27,289 nucleotides of DNA from a virus, in IMG/VR virus record IMGVR_UViG_3300040807_000744, positions 1-27,289 of that record; one strand, written 5' to 3'. The notes below the pieces were generated by a model. The model saw only the letters and a program-made list of their open reading frames with translations. It was not told the origin of the DNA and did not search any database. Each line of letters starts with the position of its first letter. The stretch's first letter is position 1. The translations under genes were made by a program, and so were the position numbers. This document shows, piece after piece, positions 5,533-10,699 of the stretch.

Positions 5533-6287
5533 CCGAACAATTCCAGGTTAGACGATGCACCAGAGCTTTTCCCGTTCCACCTACTAGCCGATGCATGACT
5601 CTCTATGCGCTCTGCAAGTATCAACGCTCGCGCCTCTCTGCTGTGCGGCACATACGTTCCCTTCCATGCCTGATCTATCCCAATATTTCGAGCGACATTT
5701 GTGCTGTCAGCTGACGAAAATGGAAAGTGACTAAACACAGTAGGGTCTAGCATTCTTAGCCCATGAAGTTTTGTTAGCGGCATACCATCGTCATCGGTCG
5801 CCACTTCCATAGCCTCAGCCATACGCCCCCACCAGACTGGCGTGCCGATTTGCGAGTATTGACCAGACGAGCCAATACAAACTCTTTGATATGCATTACA
5901 GTAGTCTCTTAGCGCCTCTAGCGGCTCGTGCAAATGCCAAACTATCGCGCCCTTCTGTAACATGTTAATCCCATACTTCGACCATGTTGCTAGCATTCTG
6001 CGGTTATCCTCAAATGTCCCGTCAATTACGTCAGGTATAACGTAAAAGTCAAAAGACGGATGCCGTGACCACTTGTCGATGAATTCAGCATATGCTTCTA
6101 GATCAATCGTGCCGCCATTCTTCCATGCCGAGAACGCGCCATTGTCGATACAAAACGACTGACACACCTCAGCTACAATCTCAATTTGGCTCGGCTTCCA
6201 GAAACTTACCATCGCGTGTCTGGCTTTCAGGCCGCGAACCTGTACAGCTATGTCACCGCTCAATGGTGTCCCGTGATAATGAATCAT
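5529..6287 (-). CDS. TGT/DpdA-like protein, possible guanine-transglycosylase
   Basis: 252 residues of a phage family with a TIM-barrel-like pattern of short strands: MVSFW (~26), FCIDNGAFSAW (45-55), FYVIPDVIDG (81-90), IVWHLHEP (115-122), VCIGSSG (136-142), LHGLRML (174-180) and FSSADSTNVARN (190-201). The strand-end Asp residues and GSSG loop recall tRNA-guanine transglycosylase paralogues, including DpdA proteins that exchange guanine in DNA for a 7-deazaguanine. Assignment to that group is by recall and pattern, not a search. If right, it would act on phage DNA as anti-restriction, or on RNA. No preQ0 synthesis genes (folE, queD, queE, queC) are in the window, so substrate would come from the host or missing genome part. 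A purine-rich GGGAG..GAGGGG precedes ATG 6287; paired direct repeats lie upstream. Confidence 0.55.
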   Translation of the reverse strand: MIHYHGTPLSGDIAVQVRGLKARHAMVSFWKPSQIEIVAEVCQSFCIDNGAFSAWKNGGTIDLEAYAEFIDKWSRHPSFDFYVIPDVIDGTFEDNRRMLATWSKYGINMLQKGAIVWHLHEPLEALRDYCNAYQRVCIGSSGQYSQIGTPVWWGRMAEAMEVATDDDGMPLTKLHGLRMLDPTVFSHFPFSSADSTNVARNIGIDQAWKGTYVPHSREARALILAERIESHASASRWNGKSSGASSNLELFG

Positions 6288-6304
6288 CCCCTCACTCTCC
6301 CTTT

Positions 6305-6342
6305 ATGAAAATCTCGGAATACAACCCATGAAATCTCGGATT
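6305..6342. repeat. Direct repeat upstream of the TGT-like gene
   Basis: ATGAAAATCTCGGAAT (6305-6320) is nearly repeated as ATGAAATCTCGGATT (6328-6342), about 23 bp apart and within 60 bp of the TGT-like start. The spacing and place suggest a regulator-binding pair on the leftward transcript's DNA. Confidence 0.55.
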
Positions 6343-6423
6343 CTAATTCCAGTTTTGCATGGATTTTTACTAAAACTTCACACCTTTCCGCTTTAAAGCA
6401 TCATATATGTGGCTTTACTGTGC

Positions 6424-6443
6424 AAATGTATACATTTATGTAT
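6424..6443. promoter_or_regulatory. Overlapping palindromes, operator candidate
   Basis: AAATGTATACATTT (6424-6437) is a perfect 14-bp palindrome. It shares its right half-site with a second inverted pair, ATACAT-TT-ATGTAT (6430-6443). Three alternating ATGTAT/ATACAT half-sites in 18 bp lie inside an AT-rich stretch (about 6395-6480) between two gene groups, with -10-like hexamers nearby. Probably a leftward operator/promoter region; no convincing -35/-10 pair could be fixed. Confidence 0.5.
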
Positions 6444-6475
6444 CTTATATGCGCGAATATATACTTATCTGTTTA

Positions 6476-6571
6476 CTATAGTGTCCAATTGAGTAGCGCG
6501 CTCCCGACTACAACGCAAAGCAAAGTCATTAGTAGCCACGCCATCAACTCGATCCATTCTTCGTCACTCAT
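6476..6571 (-). CDS. Possible 31-aa single-span membrane protein
   Basis: Short ORF MSDEEWIELM followed by AWLLMTLLCVVVGSALL and a stop: an acidic head and one clear ~17-residue hydrophobic segment. ATG 6571 overlaps the end of the preceding gene by 8 nt and GAGG lies ~9 nt upstream. The organised head-plus-membrane pattern argues for a real micro-gene, but at this length chance cannot be excluded. Confidence 0.4.
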   Translation of the reverse strand: MSDEEWIELMAWLLMTLLCVVVGSALLNWTL

Positions 6572-6761
6572 CTATCCAATCCTCGAATGCGTCTTGCTTA
6601 ACTGGATCAATGTAGTTAAGTTCATGCCAGGATATTGAGTAACTCCAATGCTCAGTCGCTGCTTCTTCACACCAAGCTGCAAACTTCGCATGGTCAATAT
6701 CTGCATACACTCCGACCACATAGTTATGACCGTAGTCATCTTTCATCTCTACCACATACAT
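6564..6761 (-). CDS. Small hypothetical protein (65 aa)
   Basis: 65 residues from ATG 6761, with GAGG about 6 nt upstream; a GTG two codons earlier (6767) overlaps that site and is less likely. The sequence starts MYVVEMKDDYGHNYVVGVYA, a beta-rich start with aromatic residues, then an acidic helix with WCEEAATEHWSY and a C-terminal DPVKQDAFEDWIDE. Strongly acidic. Resembles small phage proteins that report only as conserved hypothetical; no function recognised. Confidence 0.6.
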   Translation of the reverse strand: MYVVEMKDDYGHNYVVGVYADIDHAKFAAWCEEAATEHWSYSISWHELNYIDPVKQDAFEDWIDE

Positions 6762-6939
6762 AAACACCTCGTCTTGGCTTGACGATCTCGACCGCCCTCT
6801 GCCTTGTGTACTCGGTTAATTCATGAACGCTCAGATCATCCAACATGGCAAACTCTTTATTGAATCGGTCGGCCATAGTCTGCGCTGCCTGAATTGAAAC
6901 GATGATATCCTCAATCATCTCATCAAATTCGCTTTCCAT
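6736..6939 (-). CDS. Small acidic helical protein
   Basis: 67 residues if read from ATG 6939, which has AAAAAGGA 7 nt upstream, the best site. Earlier in-frame ATGs at 6960 (joined to the upstream stop as TAATG) and 6978 have poor sites. The protein is helical: EFDEMIEDIIVSIQAAQTMADRF, then LSVHELTEYTRQRAVEIVKP and a basic tail. Overlaps the next gene by 26 nt. No family recognised. Confidence 0.55.
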   Translation of the reverse strand: MESEFDEMIEDIIVSIQAAQTMADRFNKEFAMLDDLSVHELTEYTRQRAVEIVKPRRGVYVCGRDER

Positions 6940-6959
6940 TGTACTATCCTTTTTTGACA

Positions 6960-7112
6960 TTAGTAAACTTTCGCCCATGTAGCACCCGACCGCGCTAATG
7001 CGATTGTGTTGCGGTGCACTCCATACTTTTTGGCGAGTTGCGGATAGGTCAACCCGTTTCGATTAATTCGAATAGCTTTGACCTGGGCTGCTGTTAGTTT
7101 TCGTTTTGGCAT
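6960..7112 (-). CDS. Small helix-turn-helix protein (50 aa)
   Basis: 50 residues from ATG 7112, with AAAGGG 6 nt upstream; the longer reading from 7172 would run through the preceding gene and lacks a site. LTAAQVKAIRINRNGLTYPQLAKKYGVHRNTIALARSGATW (described in parts) is a resolvase/NUMOD-like HTH: one helix, a turn, the recognition helix VHRNTIALA, and the typical GATW end seen in phage homologues. Basic, DNA-binding; probably a small regulator. Its target is unknown. Confidence 0.75.
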   Translation of the reverse strand: MPKRKLTAAQVKAIRINRNGLTYPQLAKKYGVHRNTIALARSGATWAKVY

Positions 7113-7114
7113 TG

Positions 7115-7288
7115 CTAACCCTTTACACACTTTGGCTTGCGGTTCTCGTAGTCTGGCCAATGACCCGCGCACACCATGCGCTCATAGAATTTGGCCTGGG
7201 CTTCGGCTTCGGCTACGTCCATCGAGCCGACTAAACCGAGAGCGAAAAAAAAGGCGCAAGCGCCTAGAATGATTTGATAACGTTTCAT
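7115..7288 (-). CDS. Small protein with N-terminal membrane/signal segment (57 aa)
   Basis: ORF from ATG 7288 with AGGGGG just upstream. KRYQIILGACAFFFALGLVG forms a positively charged start plus hydrophobic segment, either a signal peptide or membrane anchor. The mature part, AEAEAQAKFYERMVCAGHWPDYENR ending CVKG (in two pieces), has the E-x-Y-x-x-M-V...GWPDY-like pattern of small phage proteins that I recall as conserved hypothetical. Two Cys may form a bridge in the periplasm. An intrinsic-terminator-like sequence lies inside the coding region for the hydrophobic segment. Function unknown. Confidence 0.6.
   Translation of the reverse strand: MKRYQIILGACAFFFALGLVGSMDVAEAEAQAKFYERMVCAGHWPDYENRKPKCVKG
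7245..7265 (-). terminator. Terminator-like hairpin plus T8 inside an ORF
   Basis: On the - strand AGGCG-CTTG-CGCCT is followed by eight T. This is a good intrinsic terminator shape, yet it lies within codons 9-16 of the 57-aa ORF. It may attenuate leftward transcription after the first three early genes, with translation of the ORF able to override it. Confidence 0.5.
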
Positions 7289-7296
7289 GCTGCCCC

Positions 7297-7467
7297 CTAG
7301 TAACCAAGCCAGGTTAGAACGTCTTGCGCGTTGTATAGACCGCGCTCGTTTGTATCTACATCGTCGCGGAACTCGTAAATGCTGTCGTCGACGCCGTGCT
7401 CGACTAGCAGTTGAAAGGCGCGCTCTTCGGTGATCTCGATACCTGCTGCTGATTCAAAGTAATCCAT
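7297..7467 (-). CDS. Small highly acidic protein (56 aa)
   Basis: ORF from ATG 7467, preceded by the repeated leader with GGAGGG. The product has 14 Asp/Glu against 3 Arg and no Lys: MDYFESAAGI, then EITEERAFQLLVEHGVDDSI and a C-terminal NAQDVLTWLGY. The HG...D...Y-x-A-x-x-VL-x-WLGY end recalls a small phage family known only as hypothetical. Such charge in an early protein is also seen in DNA-mimic antirestriction proteins, but no homology to ArdA or Ocr is claimed. Function unknown. Confidence 0.65.
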   Translation of the reverse strand: MDYFESAAGIEITEERAFQLLVEHGVDDSIYEFRDDVDTNERGLYNAQDVLTWLGY

Positions 7468-7470
7468 TGT

Positions 7471-7504
7471 GATTCCCTCCAGGTTAAAGAGCGCTTACGC
7501 GCTC
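7471..7504 (-). repeat. Hairpin + leader module, copy 1
   Basis: GAGCGC-TTAC-GCGCTC hairpin (7489-7504) whose loop contains the stop codon of the upstream gene, followed by the leader CCTGGAGGGAATCAC before the next ATG. The same arrangement recurs at 7723-7757 and 7970-8006. Confidence 0.6.
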
Positions 7505-7722
7505 AATTCTCGTTTAGTGTTTAATACAATTTCATTCCAGCCCATGCTGGCCAGCTTTACAGCCAAGCCGCAAGCTGATTCGGAAGGGCGCACACCAAGC
7601 TCGTCTAGTGCGTACTCTCTAGCTACTCGCATTTTGTCGTTACGTGATAGCCAGTTGACTTCCAGGGCTGAAAGAACTGCTGCTGCCATTTCGTGAATCT
7701 GTGAATCGGTAAGGTATGCCAT
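7495..7722 (-). CDS. Small hypothetical protein (75 aa)
   Basis: 75 residues from ATG 7722, with TGGAGGG and a 7-nt spacer; extension to 7791 would overlap the upstream gene and ignore this site. Helical: MAYLTDSQIHEMAAAVLSAL, NDKMRVAREYALDELGV, then ESACGLAVKLASMGWNEIVL. The third segment could be a buried helix but is not a clear membrane span. The stop codon lies in a hairpin loop. No family recognised. Confidence 0.65.
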   Translation of the reverse strand: MAYLTDSQIHEMAAAVLSALEVNWLSRNDKMRVAREYALDELGVRPSESACGLAVKLASMGWNEIVLNTKRELSA

Positions 7723-7757
7723 GGTCAATCCCTCCAGTGGGGGCCGCTTATGCGGCC
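7723..7757 (-). repeat. Hairpin + leader module, copy 2
   Basis: GGCCGC-TTAT-GCGGCC hairpin (7742-7757), again with the upstream gene's stop codon in its loop, then CACTGGAGGGATTGACC directly before the ATG at 7722. The stem sequence differs from copy 1 but the layout is the same. Confidence 0.6.
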
Positions 7758-7969
7758 TTGTACATTGATTTAAAGATCGCGTCGAACTCACCCTTCATTC
7801 GGTGGTACCCGTCGATTGTGCCCTTGTATGGTTCGCCAGGGCGGTGGTAATCGTTGAACCACTTCATTGCGGTTTTAACGCCGTGCGCTTTAATTGTTGA
7901 CTGCATAAGCTCAAAGCCTTCGCGGTATGCGTCTTCACGCTGTTTTGCTTCAATGTCAAAAATGTTCAT
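7748..7969 (-). CDS. First leftward early protein, unknown function (73 aa)
   Basis: 73 residues from ATG 7969, preceded by leader copy 3 with GGAGGG. It is the gene nearest the strong leftward promoter and so probably the first expressed. Sequence: MNIFDIEAKQREDAYREGFE, then KAHGVKTAMKWFNDYHRPGE and MKGEFDAIFKSMYKAA; mixed-charge, helical, aromatic. No domain recognised. First genes of phage early operons often encode host-takeover or anti-defence proteins; that is context, not evidence of function. Confidence 0.7.
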   Translation of the reverse strand: MNIFDIEAKQREDAYREGFELMQSTIKAHGVKTAMKWFNDYHRPGEPYKGTIDGYHRMKGEFDAIFKSMYKAA

Positions 7970-8006
7970 GGTGATTCCCTCCAGGTTGCATGGCGCGTTG
8001 TGCGCC
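7970..8006 (-). repeat. Hairpin + leader module, copy 3
   Basis: GGCGC-gttgt-GCGCC hairpin (7992-8006) followed by AACCTGGAGGGAATCACC before ATG 7969. The leader is nearly identical to copy 1. Here no upstream gene exists, so the hairpin is in the 5' leader of the first transcript. Confidence 0.6.
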
Positions 8007-8015
8007 GTTGAGATA

Positions 8016-8045
8016 ATTAAACAATAAACCTTTTACACGTGTCAA
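8016..8045 (-). promoter_or_regulatory. Leftward early promoter (sigma70 type)
   Basis: On the - strand TTGACA (8045-8040) is followed after 18 nt by TTTAAT (8021-8016). The -35 is perfect and the -10 differs at one place. An 8-bp palindrome ACACGTGT (8035-8042) overlaps the -35. It points at the leftward block, whose first gene starts at 7969. Confidence 0.7.
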
Positions 8046-8074
8046 ATAAATCTTTACATATTACTTAGATCAAT

Positions 8075-8102
8075 TTGTCATAACGTTTGCCGATCTTATA
8101 AC
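8075..8102 (+). promoter_or_regulatory. Rightward promoter candidate
   Basis: TTGTCA (8075-8080), 16 nt, TATAAC (8097-8102), both one mismatch from sigma70 consensus. It faces the packaging/structural block starting at 8138. Its -10 lies in the left arm of the inverted repeat at 8096-8125, so it could be repressible. Confidence 0.6.
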
Positions 8103-8125
8103 CAGTCTATAAAATAAGGTTATAA
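8096..8125. promoter_or_regulatory. Operator-like inverted repeat
   Basis: TTATAACC (8096-8103) and GGTTATAA (8118-8125) are perfect 8-bp inverted arms with a 14-bp AT-rich spacer; arm centres are 22 bp apart, about two helical turns. It overlaps the -10 of the rightward promoter and ends just before the first Shine-Dalgarno, a position fit for a repressor. A candidate binder is the XRE-type protein at 3780-3980. Confidence 0.6.
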
Positions 8126-8137
8126 CGGAGGCTTACT

Positions 8138-8290
8138 ATGGACATGCGACACAAGCTCGACAAAGAGACCAGGCAACGACACTTTCCCGAATATGACGGG
8201 GGCAAAGGATCGAAGCCACGCAAGAGCACACAAGAGAGCCGCGACAAGTTCAAGGCGAATTACGACCGTATAAACTGGGGTAATAAGTAA
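8138..8290 (+). CDS. Small basic protein at the head of the late block (50 aa)
   Basis: 50-codon ORF from ATG 8138 with GGAGG 6 nt upstream; its TAA overlaps the next ATG (TAATG). Hydrophilic and basic: MDMRHKLDKETRQRHFPEYD, then a GGKGSKPRKSTQESRD linker and DKFKANYDRINWGNK. Likely disordered. Position before the small terminase suggests a packaging or regulatory accessory, but no family function is recognised. Confidence 0.65.
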   Translation: MDMRHKLDKETRQRHFPEYDGGKGSKPRKSTQESRDKFKANYDRINWGNK

Positions 8291-8586
8291 TGGCTGCAAG
8301 TACAGCGGCAAAGAATCGAAAGCTAAGACAAGACACCCTGAGAGAGTACATTACCGAAAGGGGGTCAATTCAGTATCTTTTTGATCTAATCGAAAAAATC
8401 GAAGGGCTTGACCCTGATTCATCGACTTTTACGAATGATCTTCAAAAGTATAAAGCTGCACTCGATGCTCGAATCAAAATGGCTGGCAAGTATCTGCCCG
8501 ATCTTAAGAGTCAAGAGGTCACGGGTGAAGGTGGCGACGCTCTGATCGTGTCTGTGCTTAAGAAGCGCTTCGATGGCGTTGAGTAA
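8290..8586 (+). CDS. terS: Terminase small subunit
   Basis: 98 residues, directly before and joined by one base to the large terminase. Contents fit small podovirus small-terminase proteins: a helical LREYITERGSIQYLFDLIEKI, then DLQKYKAALDARIKMAGKYLPDLKSQE and the end GEGGDALIVSVLKKRF typical of phage TerS tails that contact TerL (listed as separate segments). It would recognise the packaging site and regulate TerL. The DNA-binding part is not a clear HTH. Assignment rests on place and helical pattern. Confidence 0.65.
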   Translation: MAASTAAKNRKLRQDTLREYITERGSIQYLFDLIEKIEGLDPDSSTFTNDLQKYKAALDARIKMAGKYLPDLKSQEVTGEGGDALIVSVLKKRFDGVE

Positions 8587-10046
8587 TGCCTACAATTGAG
8601 TTCCACCTAAAGCCCCAGGGTAAAGTGCTGCAAGAGTTCGCCGATTGTCGCGAGCGTAACAGCTTCATTATGGGGCCGCTGGGTTCAGGTAAGACGGTCC
8701 AGACCATTCTCAAGCTCTTTGATCTAATGTGCGAGCAGGCACCAGTGAGGGATGAGAGGCACCCGAACCACGGTGTACGCTTAACCCGAATCATCGCGGC
8801 ACGTAATACCTACTCTGAACTATTCAGCACCACCATTAAAGACTGGATCGAGATATTGGGCGACCTCGGTGAGTTTAAGCAGGGCAACAAAGAACCGCCA
8901 ACGCATCGGCTAGCCTTTCAACTCGAAGATGGTACGAGTGTTAGGTGTGAGGTCATCTTCATTGCATTCGACCGCCCCGATCACGTTAAGAAGGCTCGGG
9001 GTATACAGACAACTTGGGTATGGTTGAACGAAGCCAAGGAACATTCCAAGGCTGTGATTGACATGCTCGATCTTCGGGCTGGTCGATATCCATCACCGAA
9101 GGAAGGCGCGCGACCTACGCACTATGGGATTGTTGGCGACTCGAACGCGCCGGATGAAGACCATTGGTACTACAAGCTGGCAGAAGAAGAGCGACCCGAG
9201 GGTTGGGCTTTCCATCGGCAACCAGGCGGCGTGTATCGGGATGGCGAAAAGTGGGTAGTAAATCCAGACGCTGAGAATTTAACCAACCTACCGACTGCTT
9301 ACTATTACCGAGGTCTGCAAGGCAAGACCGATGATTGGGTCAAGGTCAATTTAGCGAATGAATACGGCTTTGTTAGCAGTGGCAAGCCCGTCCACCCGAT
9401 GTATGTGGACTCCGTGCACTGTTCGCCTACTGACTTTGAACCTTCCAAGGATATCCCGATAATTCTCGGCTTCGACTTTGGTCGAACACCTGCTTGTGCT
9501 TTTCTACAGCGTACATCAATGGGGCGATGGGTATGCTTCGATGAATTCTGTCTAACCGATAGTGGGGCGGTGGACTTTGCGCCACAGTTGAAACGGTATA
9601 TCGACGCCAACTATCCAGAGCACAAGTTCAAAGGCTGGGGTGATCCGTCGGGCGACAACAAGAACCAAGCGAATGCCGATACCCCTTTCAAGATTATCAG
9701 GGCGGCGGGTATTCCATGTTCACCGACAAACACTAACGACCCGTCGATGCGAAGGGCTGCACTTGAACTGCCGATGAAGGAAAACTGTATGGATGGCAAG
9801 CCAAGGTTCCTATTAACCCCGAAGGCTAAGATGATACGCAAGGGGTTGCAGGGTGGCTTCTGTTATCGGCGTATCCAGGTCTCGGGTGATCGATATACTG
9901 ATGAGCCAGACAAGAACGAATACTCACACCCTGTAGAAGCTCTTGAATACGCTTTACAAGGCGAAGGAGAAGGTAGGCAGGCATTGGCTAGGGCGCACGG
10001 CTTTGATCGCCCTACGACCGCTAAGGTGGCGTTTAGTGTCTTCTGA
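8586..10046 (+). CDS. terL: Terminase large subunit (packaging ATPase-nuclease)
   Basis: 486 residues. N-terminal ATPase: Walker A GPLGSGKT (30-37), Walker B TWVWLNEA (143-150) with the catalytic Glu next to a coupling segment. C-terminal RNase H-like nuclease: GFDFGRTPA with Asp297, WGDPSGD with Asp353, and the EYSHPVEALEY end with a third metal-ligand candidate near 445-451. This is the motor that cuts and pumps phage DNA into the prohead in the cytoplasm. Length is slightly below T7 gp19 but all key motifs are present. Starts at ATG 8586 in an overlap with the small subunit; its last 11 nt overlap the next gene. Confidence 0.95.
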   Translation: MPTIEFHLKPQGKVLQEFADCRERNSFIMGPLGSGKTVQTILKLFDLMCEQAPVRDERHPNHGVRLTRIIAARNTYSELFSTTIKDWIEILGDLGEFKQGNKEPPTHRLAFQLEDGTSVRCEVIFIAFDRPDHVKKARGIQTTWVWLNEAKEHSKAVIDMLDLRAGRYPSPKEGARPTHYGIVGDSNAPDEDHWYYKLAEEERPEGWAFHRQPGGVYRDGEKWVVNPDAENLTNLPTAYYYRGLQGKTDDWVKVNLANEYGFVSSGKPVHPMYVDSVHCSPTDFEPSKDIPIILGFDFGRTPACAFLQRTSMGRWVCFDEFCLTDSGAVDFAPQLKRYIDANYPEHKFKGWGDPSGDNKNQANADTPFKIIRAAGIPCSPTNTNDPSMRRAALELPMKENCMDGKPRFLLTPKAKMIRKGLQGGFCYRRIQVSGDRYTDEPDKNEYSHPVEALEYALQGEGEGRQALARAHGFDRPTTAKVAFSVF

Positions 10047-10413
10047 CGTGTACATAGTGTTCACCGATGATGATCGTCATTGGTGGTCGCCGTTCCTGCA
10101 TCCATTTATTAGACACTGTTACGTGTTAATGCCGGATCGAGGTCGGTGGATCGTGTATGGTAAGACCAGGCAATACTTTGATCTTTTTACTATTGACGAC
10201 CAACCGTTTAAACTTGACGAGGTGATAATTGTCAAAGCCAAGCGGAGACAATCAAGGCGCAATCTATTCATGTTAAACACGTGTGTAGGTCACGCAAAAC
10301 AAATTCTAGGAATCAATGACCCGTTGATTCTTACACCTTATCAACTGTATACGAGGTTGAAGCATGAAGAAGCCAAAGGCACCGAAGAAGACAGCGCAAG
10401 AAGTAGCGGTTGA
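10036..10413 (+). CDS. Conserved phage protein downstream of terL
   Basis: 125 residues if begun at GTG 10036, which has AAGGTGG 7 nt upstream; a GTG at 10048 is the alternative, and the extension back to 9943 lies inside terL and is rejected. The body is VYIVFTDDDRHWWSPFLHPF, then RHCYVLMPDRGRWIVYGKTR and a basic KAKRRQSRRNLF helix. Aromatic/His-rich proteins of this look occur right after terL in other phages and I recall them as hypothetical. The HWWxxFLHPFIRH part could be a metal- or membrane-contact surface. No function assigned. Confidence 0.65.
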   Translation: MSSDVYIVFTDDDRHWWSPFLHPFIRHCYVLMPDRGRWIVYGKTRQYFDLFTIDDQPFKLDEVIIVKAKRRQSRRNLFMLNTCVGHAKQILGINDPLILTPYQLYTRLKHEEAKGTEEDSARSSG

Positions 10414-10696
10414 GCGCCGTCAAACAATTATGTTGGATAAAGAGATTGAAGAGCAGGAAGATCGTTTCCGTGCCTTGTCTCGCGGCAAGCTGGGCCGATC
10501 CAGTCTATTAGCTGGCGCACCCCGAACACGTGGCGAGGCGGCAGGTCGTGGTGGTATGGGTGGTGGTACTCGCGGCACTACAGCGGGCGGCATGATTGGG
10601 TCTTTGGCGGGTGGCGCAACAGGGGCTTCAGCGTTTCGGGTGCCAAGAACAATGATAACGAACAAGCAATCAATATCTAACACTAAGCAGGTGTAA
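10364..10696 (+). CDS. Gly/Ala-rich small protein before the portal
   Basis: 110 residues overlapping the previous gene by 50 nt, GAGG ~8 nt upstream of ATG 10364. Basic coiled N-terminus (KKPKAPKKTAQEVAVERRQT, DKEIEEQEDRFRALSRG) and a low-complexity Gly-rich middle (GRGGMGGGTRGTTAGGMIGS), then GATGASAFRVPR. Small Gly-rich proteins sit between terminase and portal in other podoviruses. Possible minor head protein. Function unknown. Confidence 0.6.
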   Translation: MKKPKAPKKTAQEVAVERRQTIMLDKEIEEQEDRFRALSRGKLGRSSLLAGAPRTRGEAAGRGGMGGGTRGTTAGGMIGSLAGGATGASAFRVPRTMITNKQSISNTKQV

Positions 10697-10699
10697 GCC

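Noticed and set aside
5424-5714. 96-codon + strand ORF across the TGT-like and MORN-like genes
   Set aside because: Antisense to two coupled genes and Cys/Arg-rich without domain.
9943-10035. Extension of the post-terminase gene back into terL
   Set aside because: It only reads the terL C-terminus in another frame; GTG 10036 with AAGGTGG is the credible start.
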